Source of the DNA: Rhineura floridana | Lineage: Eukaryota > Chordata > Lepidosauria > Squamata > Rhineuridae | Assembly: GCF_030035675.1 (NCBI RefSeq) | Contig: NC_084489.1 | Location: 20,733,501 to 20,797,500 of the forward strand | DNA length: 64,000 nucleotides | Reading direction: 5' to 3' | In this document: positions 12,501 to 20,880 of the stretch, piece after piece | Layout: each line of letters starts with the position of its first letter | How positions within the stretch are numbered: position 1 is the stretch's first letter | Made by a program: the position numbers and the translations under genes | The notes under the pieces: model-generated | The model's database searches: none | Seen by the model: only the letters and a program-made list of their open reading frames with translations | What the model was told of the DNA's origin: nothing

Positions 12501-15500
12501 CCTGTCTACCCTGTCTCAGGGTTTGTTTCGTTATCTCAATCTCACCCATTATTTTCTGAAACATAATTTTTTCCATGGTCTCAATCACTTTCCTGGTTGT
12601 CATTCTTAAAACCACAGAAACAAAAATTATTTCAGCCACAATTGGGTTAATATTACAGGCTTGCTGACATCAGTGTAGACAATACAGCCTGCCTTATCTT
12701 TTATGTGTTCAGGAATACAAAACAAACTTAGTTCCCAACATCAAAACAATTAGTGGCGTCATGAACAAGCAGATTCATCAAAATGAAATAGACTCAAAAA
12801 AAAATAATTTTTTTCCCCCTCCTCGAAATAGAAATCCCTCTTCCATTGGTATCTTTAGAATGCACCTCCAGGACAGCTTTTTGCAATAAAAACAAATATA
12901 AGGTTTTTCGATTTCTTTCCTCCTTAATTTCGTGAGTGAAAGAGAAAAGCCATAACTCACCCAGAAGTTCTTCACAGCTGGTTCATTGACAAATCTCTTT
13001 TTTGCTGCAACAATTTAAACCAAGTGAAAAAAGAAAATAGAAAGAAGGATGCTTATCTGCCTGTTAGAGTCCGTTTTTCTTTGAAGAAAAGATAAACGTG
13101 TTGCTGTAATCAGCTAGAGCTTGATGAAAGTCCGTCCGGCATTGCAGTTTGAACCTTCTCTCATAAATAAATGAAATCCAGTCCTCCCCACAAAAACAGG
13201 CTTTGTGGTTAATCTCTACGTTTCTCCCTGTCCGGGAGAAAATCTTTACCAGTCAAAAAGAACGTTTTGACTGATTTTAAAGCTGAAAAAGCTTCTTCTG
13301 AGACGAGAACTCGACTCAGAGGCAGCACAGGCAAAGCAACCCTTCCCGGAAGTCCTCCGCCACTCTCACTTTCTTCATCACATTAGCTAATTTGAGAAAT
13401 GATGTATGTCAAACAGTATACCTAGCATCAGTTGTGAGAAGGAGGGGCAGCTTGCACTATTTTTTGTCAGTTCAGTCTTTTCTTTTTGAGTGCCCAGTTC
13501 TGATTTCAAACCCTTTACGTGGACATGGATCATACTGTCCCACCCCTTCCCCATCCTGCATTGTCAACATCACCCAGAGCAAAGACAGTTTCTAATTAAA
13601 ATAACCTGATTAACATGCATTGCAATGTTTGTCAGTCTTGTCAATATTTAATGAAAGCCATACAGAGCTACAAATCATGTGCTTCTGCAAATCATCTGCC
13701 TATTGACCTAACACCTTGGTGTTCTCTAAAGTTTAAATATTGTTAAACTTGCATTAGTTTATAAAACTTCTGTAACTTCTCTCAGTAGAATTTGTAGGAT
13801 GTGCAATCGTATTCTATGCATGTTTACTCAGAAATCTCATGGAGTTCTATGGGACTTGCTCGAAATTAAGATAGGATAGGATGGCAGCCTCAGTGATTGA
13901 AGGTTGTCACTAGGTATGCCACAAGCATCTTCACCTGTCTTAAAACACAGAACTAAATCCTTAATGAAGATACTGATACTTTTCTGTTTCCAAGTGTAAG
14001 TTCCAGTCAAAGAGGAAAAAAATCACAAACTGGCTGAGCCAACTTTTGTGGGGTCTACGAAGTAGATAGTTTCTAATGTTCCTTGAGGACCAGTGAAATA
14101 ATGACACAGTCTAAATTCCTAATGCAAAAAAAGTGTTTTTAAAAACATGGCTTTTTACTACCTAACCTAAGGCGATAGCTGTTTCATTCTTTGAATGGTG
14201 AAGGAATGGTCCCCTCCATGGCCAGGAAAGCAGTCTCAAAATCACTTCCTATCAGTCAAACTAGTAATGAAAACATCAGGAGTTATCTCCAGGTGTCTTG
14301 AAACTCCTCTTTGGCACTAGATGGTGAATGAGAAACAAGGGCTTGGAGGAGGGAAAGCTTATTTTCAGGTCGTAAATCCAACCAAAAGTCCTATTGATTT
14401 TAAAGAGAAGATGTTAAGTAGGGTTGTGTAAAACATTCATATGCAAACATAGTTGCATGTTTTTGGGGAGTCTTGGGGTGGGGGTAAAACCACTACCACA
14501 TTTCAGGAGAAAGGGATGATGTTCCTTGAGGAAGAGTGGAAATTTTGGTGGATAGCAGTTGTAGTATTTACAAACTGTTTTGCAAAGTTGTTTGAAGGCT
14601 AATGCTACAGCTTCTTTTTAAATATAAATAAAAAACCATCTCTTGAGCCACCTCATAAAACTCTTGGAAAGTAAGTATTCCAACCTTGCTCTCTCTGACA
14701 GTTTGAGAATGTTCAGTCCCTCTCCCTGAATGTTTGCAAGTTTCCCAACAAATGTCCGGCACTGATGCATAGGAGGGCTTTGTGCTGTACTCAGTTTAAG
14801 GACACATTTAATCATTCACTGAAATCAATGGAATGTAACATTTCTTGTCTTTAGCTAGATCATCGATAATGATGATTCTGCTACATCTTCTGACATTGCG
14901 AAGGAATTGTTTGTTGTTATGTGCCTTCAAGTCGACCACGACTTATGGCGACCCTATGAATCAGTGACCTCCAACAGCATCTGTCGTGAACCACCCTGCT
15001 CAGATCTTGTAAGTTCAGGTCTGTGGCTTCCTTTATGGAATCAATCCATCTCTTGTTTGGCCTTCCTCTTTTCTACTCCCTTCTGTTTTTCCCAGCATTA
15101 TTGTCTTTTCTAGTGAATCTTATATTTTCATTATGTGTCCAAAGTATGATAACCTCAGTTTCATCATTTTAGCTTCTAGTGATAGTTCTGGTTTAATTTG
15201 TTCTAACACCCAATTACTTGTCTTTTTCACAGTCCATGGTATCCACAAAGCTCTCCTCCAACACCACATTTCAAATGAGTTGATTTTTCTCCTATCCACT
15301 TTTTTCACTGTCCAACTTTCACATCCATACATAGAGATCAGGAATACCATGGTCTGAATGATCCTGTCTTTAGTGTTCAGTGATACAACTTTGCATTTGA
15401 GGACCTTTTCTAGTTCTCTCATAGCTACCCTCTCCAGTCCTAGCCTTCTTCTGATTTCTTGACTGTTGTCTCCCTTTTGGTGACTGTGCGGAGGTATTGA

Positions 15501-18500
15501 TAATCCTTGACAAGTTCAATGTCCTCATTGTCAACTTTAAAGTTACATAAATCTTCTGTTGTCATTGCTTTAGTCTTTTTGACATTCAGCTGTAGTCCTG
15601 CTTTTGTGCCTTCCTCTTGAACTTTCATCAGCATTCGTTTCAAATCGTTACTGGTTTCTGCTAGTAGTATGGTATTGTCTGCATATCTTAAATTATAGAT
15701 ATTTCTCCCTCCAGTTTTCACACCTCCTTCATCTTGGTCCAATCCTGCTTTCTGTATGTGTTCTGCGTATAGATTAAACAAATAGGGTGATAAAATGCAT
15801 CTGTCTCACACCCTTTCCGATGGGGAACCAATCGGTTTCTCCATATTCTGTCCTTACAGTAGCCTCTTGTGCAGAGTATAAGTTGTGCATCAGGATAATC
15901 AGATGCTGTGGCACTCCCATTTCTTTTAAAGCATTCCATAGTTTGTCATGATCTACACAGTGAAAGGGTTTGCTGTAATCTATAAAGCACAGGGTGATTT
16001 TCTTCTGAAATTCCTTGGTCCGTTCCATTATCCAACATATGTTTGCGATATGATCTCTTGTACCTCTTCCCCTTCTAAATCCAGCTTGGATGTCTGGCAT
16101 CTCTCGCTCCATATATGGTAAGAGCCTTTGTTGTAGAATCTTGAGCATTACTTTACTTGCATGGGATATTAAAGCAATCGTTCAATAATTACTGCATTCC
16201 CTGGGATCCCCTTTCTTTGGAATTGGGATATATATTGAACACTTCCAGTCTGTGGACCATTGTTCAGTTTTCCATATTTGTTGACAAATTGTTGTCAGAA
16301 TTTGGACAGATTCAGTCTCAGTAGCTTGTAGCAACTCTGTTGGTATGCCATATGTTCCTGGTCATTTGTTTCTTCCAAGTATTTTAAGAGCAGCTTTCAC
16401 CTCGCATTCTAAAATTTCTGGTTCTTCATCATACGGTTCCTCTATGAATTAATCTGTCATCCTGGTATCTCTTTGATAGAGTTCTTCACTGTATTGCTTC
16501 CATCTTCCTTTTATTTCATCTTGGTCAGTCAGTGTGTTCCCCTGCTGATTATTTAATATCCCTACTCTTGGTTTAAATTTCCTTTTCATTTCTCTAATCT
16601 TTTGGAATAGGGCTCTTGTTCTACCCTTTTTGTTGTCCTCTTCTATTTCTATACAATAACTATTGTAATAGTTCTCTTTGTCCCTACATACTACTTGCTG
16701 TATTGTTGCATTTAGGGTTCTGATTGTGTTTCTATCTCCTTTTGCTTTTGCTTTCCTTCTCTCTTTAACCATTTAAAGAGTTTCTTCAGTCATCCATTGA
16801 GGTCTTTCTCTCTTTTTAACTAGAGGTACTGTCTTTTTGCATTCTTCCCTGATAATGTCTCTGGCTTCACTCCAGAGTTCTTCTGGTTCTCTGTCAACTA
16901 AGTTTAAAGCCTCAAATCAGTTCCTTATTTGATCTTTATATTCTTCTGGGATGTTATTTAAATTGTATTGTGGCATTATGATTGCTTTTTTTTTCTGGAA
17001 TTGTACTGTTTATAAAAAAATTCTATACAGTTTGGTTTGGGAATGATGGGGTTAATTTACTTTGTAGAGCCAACTTTGGCTGGCAGATAGTCACCTCAGG
17101 AGGTGTTAGAAAATAATGAGGTACGGTGTAGCTTCTGGGCACTCAGGTCAATAAAAGGCATTAGGACAAGTGTGTATATTGATATCAAGGTTGTGGCTTG
17201 GGTCATGCAAAGAAGGGTAGCTCAATGACATAATTAGAGAGCTACTTTCCATGACAAAACATCGGGAGGAACTGAAGATCAAGCCAGTCATAACATCCTG
17301 AGAACACTGTCTATAAGACTTTGCTTAACAGAATCTTAGCTGGTAGGAAACCATTAAATTAGGACTAACTGGGAAGCATTTTTTCCCATTGGCAGCCATT
17401 GACCCACAAAGAAAATTCAGTTGGGCACACAAGCAAAAAGAACCTGGGGAAAGCATTGAAGTGCTGGCTGGTGATCCAATCTGCATTTTCAAAGGCAGCC
17501 CTCCTCACCTGAGGAGAGCTTTGAAGGTACAGATTAAGTCAGCTGACAGATGAACTGATCCACACTTTCAATTGCATTTTGAGGCCAGATTAAATTAAGC
17601 AAAGGATCAGATCTTACCCCTTGGCCATTGATTCTCCTGTCTTAAATGTTCCTGTGATCACATTGAACACTAATTAGATTTCTGCTTGTATATTTTTTCC
17701 CAAAAAGCATTTAAACTTCAGTACCAGAGTACACAAAAGAGAGTGCTGAAAAATAACTCGGTATGCATGCTCCCATAATATTGCTTTGAAAGAGGAAAGT
17801 AGCATATTTTTACCTTATCTAATGTATGAGCAAATGTGTGGTAAAAAGAAAACATGTTGGCCTATAAAACTGTTGGAAGAAGAGATACTAAAGTGTGGTG
17901 TGGTAGAATTCTTAATTTACATTAGTGATTATTAGGGCAGATCAAGGGGATAATGTATTAGTTCATTTAATTATTCTCAAATAAAAGAAGTGTGACCCAA
18001 ACCAGGATAAGACATGAGGTAAAATATACAAGGTTTACTTCTAAGTAGCAAACACTGGAAGATCAGGCAATTATGTTCTGGTTGGTGATAAGTTGCTGAA
18101 TTTCCAACTATATATCTTGTACTTGCAAAAAAGTTGGAAACTCTTGCTGTAGAATAAACAGTGACAAATATACCTCTTAAACTGTCTGTCAAATTCACAA
18201 TGTCTCTATTCACAATCTCTTTCGGCAGGTTAGAAAAAGCCAGGAGTGACCTTAGAAGCAAGGAGACTGCTTTTCAAGAAATGTTTCAAGAGGTGGAACG
18301 AACAAGAGCTTTGGAGTTGAAGGCATTCAAGGAGAAAGAAGAAATGAGATCAGAACTGGAGGAAACATATGAAGAGAGAGGAAAAATGGAAAAGGTTTGT
18401 ATGTTTGGTTGGATTGTGAGCCTTGGTGTATAGTGTTTGAACAAAAATACAGCAATGTTTGTATGAGAAGACATCAAGCAGGCTTTCATGCAGGGTTGAC

Positions 18501-19163
18501 TAGCCTGTGGGCCTTTAATTGTTTTTTGGTCCACAGTTCCTATCTGCCCCACCAAGCCTGGCCAATGGTCAGGGATGATGAGATTTGTAGTGTAGCATTA
18601 TCTGGAGGAGGGCCACAGGTTAGCCACCCCTGCTTTCAGGAAAGTATTAAAAATATAATTTTATTCTTTGTCAGATAAGCTCTGGGTGATGTCTTCAGCT
18701 ACATTTAGTATTCTGATGCTTCCCTTGAAATACAGGAGATGTCTTTGCTAAGGAAGCAGGTCGAATATCTTGCAGAAGAGAATGGGAAGTTGGTTGGCCA
18801 CCAAAACTTAAATCAGAAGATCCAGTATCTTGTGAAGTTAAAGAAAGATCACGCTAAACTGATGGAGGTAAAATTAGATGAGAATCAATCTCGCTTCTGA
18901 TGGGAGCTAGAGCAAATATTTGATTAAGAAAATACTCTTTTCTTCTCTTAATAGATTTCTTTCCTAAAACATGTAGCTTTGTTCTCAGATCTGAGTTTCT
19001 ATATATAAGCAAGCCTAAGCGGCTACATTCAACATTTGCAATTCTTGTTGAGTATTGTTCTCTCTTTTTATAGGAAGTTGAAGTACTTCGTGTTGAAAAT
19101 GCTTTTTTGAAAGGAAGGAGTGAACCTTGTCAAGAACCTGATAAACTGCTTCAAGAGTTTTAA
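424..19163 (+). CDS. KIF15: KIF15 (kinesin-12), last nine coding exons, 3' part of the gene
   Basis: KIF15 is a plus-end-directed spindle kinesin that works with Eg5/KIF11 and TPX2 to hold spindle poles apart. Only the C-terminal coiled-coil tail is here; the motor domain lies left of the window. Coding exons are 424-570, 2684-2788, 3128-3283, 3582-3691, 9761-9827, 10381-10418, 18229-18394, 18736-18868 and 19074-19163, all with AG/GT borders and compatible phases. The translation follows vertebrate KIF15 closely, for example EASKKHAVLLQSAQEDL, KEALIQELQ, LVSELNEERDAKNNEILRLK and EENGKLVGHQNLNQKIQYLV, and it ends near ENAFLKGRSEP where human KIF15 has ENVFLKEKKRSES. The tail is heptad-rich with many Leu, Glu and Lys. 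Exon 18736-18868 has one extra base, so as written the frame stops about 35 residues early. Identity is supported by TMEM42 and TGM4 downstream. Confidence 0.95.
571..2683 (+). other. KIF15 intron, no recognised element
   Basis: Unique-looking intronic DNA of about 2.1 kb. It has a G-rich stretch near 1140-1180 and AT-rich runs elsewhere. The short open frames here show no family resemblance. I see no transposon ends, tRNA-like boxes or conserved exon. Confidence 0.6.
2684..2788 (+). CDS. KIF15: KIF15 coding exon
   Basis: The acceptor is tatag and the donor gtatga; 105 bp, 35 codons, phase 0/0. It encodes LDKKTEELENKRHEYEAKMH then QIDHVMESAVVALPQ, aligned with human NQKKEEVEQKKNEYNFKMRQLEHVMDSA. 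Confidence 0.93.
3128..3283 (+). CDS. KIF15: KIF15 coding exon
   Basis: 156 bp, 52 codons, phase 0/0, acceptor aatag and donor gtaaat. The product contains SPHTPSNSLGKLLETHEQEI and SELNEERDAKNNEILRLK, matching the human KLLETQEQEIEDGRAS and LNEDREVKNAEILRMK stretches. Confidence 0.94.
3582..3691 (+). CDS. KIF15: KIF15 coding exon
   Basis: 110 bp, begins in phase 0 and leaves two bases that join the first base of exon 9761-9827 to make AGT (Ser). It encodes QLCELENIRLEMQVLMANNR and NLQSQLEEVRRGRK, aligned with human MENLRLESQQLIEKNWLLQGQL. Donor is gtataa. Confidence 0.92.
3872..5518 (-). mobile_element. BovB (RTE clade) LINE copy 1, 5'-truncated, in KIF15 intron
   Basis: Minus-strand reading shows RTE/BovB reverse transcriptase: QAGFKKGRGTRDHIANIRW, FIDYSKPFHCVDHDKLW, GVRQGCILSPYLFNLYAEHI and the C-terminal KVRIIQTMVFLISMYGC and YFGHIMR. 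The catalytic YADD box reads YAGG, and at least two frame breaks split the frame (4277-5068, 5072-5428, 4079-4267), so the copy is dead. The 3' end is the short tail beginning with an (AAC)-type repeat at 3872. The 5' side stops between the endonuclease and RT, so the endonuclease is missing. Compared with copy 2, homology ends at about 5518. Confidence 0.9.
5519..5667. other. KIF15 intron between BovB copy and DNA transposon
   Basis: About 150 bp of unclassified intronic sequence separating the 5' break of the BovB copy from the TA-flanked transposon end. Confidence 0.5.
5945..6060 (-). repeat. L2/CR1-type LINE 3' tail nested in the DNA transposon
   Basis: The stretch reads ttatatcctgcccttttgca followed by cagctcagcacagcttacaa, the usual reverse-oriented 3' end of squamate L2-type LINEs. 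It is short and 5'-truncated. Confidence 0.6.
6835..6905. repeat. Short palindromic repeat, tgcaatcct / ttactc family
   Basis: It contains tgcaatcctaaatttattta, a central caatggggcttactc and ends near gaaatgcaacc. The same layout recurs at 7310-7415, 13800-13890, 20795-20895, 40060-40140 and 53395-53515, so this is a dispersed MITE-like family. Class is not assigned. Confidence 0.5.
7951..9760. other. KIF15 intron remainder
   Basis: Intronic DNA with a truncated L2 tail at about 8357-8410 (attcattcattcattacatt then tatcccacctttcctg) and another at about 9525-9582. Between 8600 and 9500 there are short open frames on the - strand without stops for about 100 codons, but no family is recognisable. 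I do not call a gene there. Confidence 0.5.
9761..9827 (+). CDS. KIF15: KIF15 coding exon
   Basis: 67 bp, phase 2 entry (one base completes Ser) and phase 0 exit. It encodes GTKYPDIKDLREKEIAEGKL plus AK, corresponding to human LKNEQEESIKERLAK. Acceptor ttaacag, donor gtaatg. Confidence 0.9.
10381..10418 (+). CDS. KIF15: KIF15 small coding exon
   Basis: 38 bp micro-exon encoding SKAMEEILKVTS plus two bases of Glu, matching human SKIVEEMLKMKADLEE. It has a polypyrimidine tract, cag acceptor and gtaagt donor. Its junction with 18229 restores the frame. Confidence 0.9.
10822..10985. repeat. Two opposed L2-type LINE tails
   Basis: The left part (about 10822-10870) is in the - orientation. The right part (about 10918-10985) is in the + orientation and reads accgcccagagagctattcg then ctatgggcggtttaaaaatg and ends in (aaat)n. 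Both are 3' ends of L2-type LINEs. Confidence 0.65.
11208..13358 (-). mobile_element. HAL1-like (ORF1-only) L1-derived retroelement, copy A, complete with target-site duplication
   Basis: A 2.15 kb minus-strand insertion lies between two perfect copies of gccactctcactttctt (11191-11207 and 13359-13375). On its own strand it has a GC-rich 5' leader that starts near GGAGGACTTCCGGGAAGGG, one long ORF, an AT-rich 3' UTR with a 187-bp tandem duplication (11491-11677 and 11678 to about 11850), and a poly(A) end at 11208. No endonuclease or reverse transcriptase is present. Architecture and 17-bp target duplication fit L1-type target-primed insertion. It shares both ends with the copy at 54926-57075, so the layout is that of a family and not a one-off deletion. 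Mammalian HAL1 has this organisation; I infer an analogous squamate lineage. Confidence 0.8.
11812..12639 (-). CDS. L1 ORF1p-like protein of HAL1-like copy A (coiled coil + RRM, no C-terminal domain)
   Basis: Open for 275 codons; the start most like copy B is the inner Met at about 12603 (MTTRKVIETMEKIMF), giving about 263 residues. The N-terminal third is heptad-rich and lysine/glutamate-rich (coiled coil, trimerisation in L1 ORF1p). It is followed by an RRM-like segment: NKVYCLEFNVVSEEINEDF, LDIEKIYGVGYRYVT, LLRDEPVHFVKKKNRDMTL, comparable to the IDEVYRVNS...REVHVRFTKKEVRDTIL block of L1 ORF1p. The RRM second half (55 codons) is duplicated in frame at 11905-12069 and 12070-12234. The protein stops soon after DGKDIFVMGEIPIRLLL, so the usual C-terminal nucleic-acid-binding domain is absent. 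L1 ORF1p binds RNA and chaperones reverse transcription; a role here is inferred. Confidence 0.7.
   Translation of the reverse strand: MAEIIFVSVVLRMTTRKVIETMEKIMFQKIMGEIEITKQTLRQGRQEMNIEFNKMTQELKEVGDSVKEVFDEIRDEKRKIKGKLQALETGTNVKLEKDLEFMDVRNKVYCLEFNVVSEEINEDFGGKVINVLDNFLDWNDVMELDIEKIYGVGYRYVTVEKLLRDEPVHFVKKKNRDMTLQQYFSHIFRILDWNDVMGLDIEKIYGINYKYVTMEKLLRDEPVHFVKKKSRDVTLQQYFSNIFRIDGKDIFVMGEIPIRLLLYDYGYDSKIIMGY
13359..14902. other. KIF15 intron between HAL1-like copy A and BovB copy 2
   Basis: Mostly unclassified intronic DNA. About 13800-13890 is a copy of the tgcaatc/ttactcagaaa short palindromic family. No exon or regulatory motif seen. Confidence 0.5.
14911..16996 (-). mobile_element. BovB (RTE clade) LINE copy 2, 5'-truncated, with probable 8-bp target duplication
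   Basis: Minus-strand frames give the linker after the endonuclease (KRERPQWMTEETL, then the 107-codon frame at 16449-16772) and the RT: REMPDIQAGFRRGRGTRDHI, FIDYSKPFHCVDHDKLW, NLRYADNTILLAETSNDLKR and the C-terminal MYGCESWTVKKVDRRKINSF. The YADD catalytic box reads YADN. Several stops and frameshifts separate the frames (15120-15422, 15440-15781, 15774-16148), so it is inactive. ggaattgt flanks the element at 14903-14910 and 16997-17004. The endonuclease is missing at the 5' end. Confidence 0.9.
17005..18228. other. KIF15 intron, no recognised element
   Basis: About 1.2 kb of AT-rich intronic sequence up to the pyrimidine tract of the next exon. No repeat family, RNA gene or conserved exon recognised. 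Confidence 0.5.
18229..18394 (+). CDS. KIF15: KIF15 coding exon
   Basis: 166 bp, one base completes Glu from the previous exon, exit phase 0. It encodes LEKARSDLRSKETAFQEMFQ, EVERTRALELKAFKEKEEMR and SELEETYEERGKMEK, matching human DEVERTQTLESKAFQEKEQLRSKLEEMYEERE. Acceptor ttcggcag, donor gtttgt. Confidence 0.94.
18495..18640. repeat. Diverged palindromic hAT-type MITE
   Basis: Inverted arms gactagcctgtgggcc and ggccacaggttagccac enclose ggccaatggtcagggatgat, the same core as the better preserved copy at 50114-50251. It is old, with mismatched arms. Confidence 0.55.
18736..18868 (+). CDS. KIF15: KIF15 coding exon with a one-base frameshift
   Basis: It encodes EMSLLRKQVEYLAEENGKLV and GHQNLNQKIQYLVKL, nearly identical to human KIF15. 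The exon is 133 bp where phases on both sides require 132. At 18838-18844 the run reads ttaaaag, one A too many: the frame turns to KERSR and a TAA stop at 18856-18858. Removing one A from the reading would give KKDHAKLMEE, which continues in frame into exon 19074-19163. The cause may be an assembly error in an A run or a true allele. Confidence 0.9.
19074..19163 (+). CDS. KIF15: KIF15 last coding exon
   Basis: 90 bp including TAA. In phase 0 it reads EVEVLRVENAFLKGRSEPCQ then EPDKLLQEF and stop, corresponding to human ETEKLRAENVFLKEKKRSES with a short reptile-specific extension. It is reached in the correct frame only if the extra base in the previous exon is an error. Confidence 0.88.
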   Translation, partial: EVEVLRVENAFLKGRSEPCQEPDKLLQEF

Positions 19164-19600
19164 CTATATTCACAAAAGAAAGACACATGGCTTTGCCTCA
19201 TCCTTACTAGCCAAGATTTCCTTTGCTTAGAGTTGTTGGAAATCATGTAACAAATTCTGAGTAGAGTATTGTTGCTCCAGATAATCTTCTAGTGTTTCAT
19301 TGGAATTCTCATTCTTTCTTACTAAACAATGGTGATAATTCAGTCTCATGTTGTAGGCGCTAGGAATATCACCGTTAGAGCACTTCTGACTCCTTATTGG
19401 TTTATTAGTAGAACTTTTAGGTTTCTCATCATTCCAAGTCGAATCCCTATACTACTTATTTCACCATGTGTATATACTGAATGTGAGGAAATTTACCTCA
19501 AAGTTTATGAATTCGATTTTGTTATTGTTCTGTTTTCTACATGTATGTTTTTCTTTTTTCAGTAACACAAAATTATCAATAAAATCTAAGAAAATACCTT
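19164..19600 (+). terminator. KIF15: KIF15 3' UTR and poly(A) signal
   Basis: AT-rich 3' UTR; canonical AATAAA at 19578-19583, about 415 bp after the stop codon. The cleavage site is likely near 19600. Confidence 0.7.
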
Positions 19601-20880
19601 ATCTGGTACTATGGGCAGTGTGAATTCAGTGACTTATGCTTCCTTTCTCACAGCCTGTCTCTGTTTTCCTTTGGAATTAATTGTCCTTTTTCGCCAAACA
19701 CTCCGTTGCCACGCCCAGCCTCCAAGAGGTCTTCTGTATCTTTAAAAGTTGTGCAGGGGGAAGGGAGAATTTCACCTCGTGGTTTTTCCCATTACAGTGT
19801 TGCAAGAAAACCTACACTTGGCTGAATTTTCTTTTCTCTTAAAGATACATAATCATTCTCAGGCCCTGAGCCTGGCAACCCTATTCTTGGCATACAACCC
19901 AATGAACTCTATGGAAAATTAATAAAAACACTGCTCTTCCTTCCTGCATTTGTTGGCCCATGTTCAGCTAAAGTCCTCTGCTGTTGATTACCCTTTCAGA
20001 TCAGTTTCTTAGTTTCTACTGGCTTTCAAAGGAAAATCAACAAGCTAACCAAGAACAACAAGAAAAGCAGTTGAAACAACTCACTGTATCATCCTAACAA
20101 AATGCCAAGCAATTAAGAGACAAGTCTATGCTTCTAATTGGAAGTAAATCTTCCAGGATTCAATGGGGCTTACAGATAAGCATGTAGAAAACTTGTATTT
20201 ATTAAAATAGCGATAGGCTGCCTTTAGGAGAAACTTGCTCAAGGCAGTTTAAACAGCAGGCAAAAATACAATTCCGATGATAAATAGAAGCACTCTCCCT
20301 CGTGACTAGCAATTTCACTGAACATAATGGTAGACAACCAAGACAAGTCTCCTGCTGTTGATCTTAACATATGGGCAGGTTTATATGGGTGCAGAGCAGA
20401 CTGTCCTTCATATAACTTGGCCTGAAATAATGTTAAGCCTTTAAAGGCTAAACCAGCACTTTGAATTGGGCTTGGAAGTGCACCAGCACCCAGTGCAGCT
20501 GGTACAATAACAGTGTGGTATGATCTGACCACTGAGGCCCCATCAGCACTTGGGTGGCTGCATCGTGAACAAGCTGGAGTTTAAATTTTTTAAAGGCAGT
20601 CCTATGTATAGTGTATTGCCATAAACATAATTACAAAAATGGGGAACAAAATGTCTAAATTGTGTAAAATACTTGTCATACAGTAGGTGCAATTTCAGGG
20701 GGGATGTTCTGCTCTGTTCATTACGTTGATCCAGTGTATTATAGTATATCCAGCATATTATGTTAGGAGCTGTTTCGACAGAGGGTCAATAGAGTAGCAG
20801 GCGTTATAGTGCAATCCCAAATACGTCTTGTGAGAAGTACGTCATGATTTCAGTGAGGTTTACTCCCATGGGCGTCGTTA
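19601..20880. other. KIF15-TMEM42 intergenic region
   Basis: It holds an eroded L2-type LINE fragment (about 20330-20640, - strand) and a short palindromic-family copy at 20795-20895 (gtgcaatcccaaatacgtct to gatcgcaacc). The rest is unclassified. Confidence 0.55.
20330..20640 (-). mobile_element. Old L2-type LINE fragment
   Basis: The stretch ttaaaggctaaaccagcact then ttgaattgggcttggaagtg and cagcacccagtgcagctgg corresponds to the region at 54500-54600 and 57660-57740 of the better preserved L2 copies. It is the C-terminal end of the RT ORF and is heavily mutated. Confidence 0.65.
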
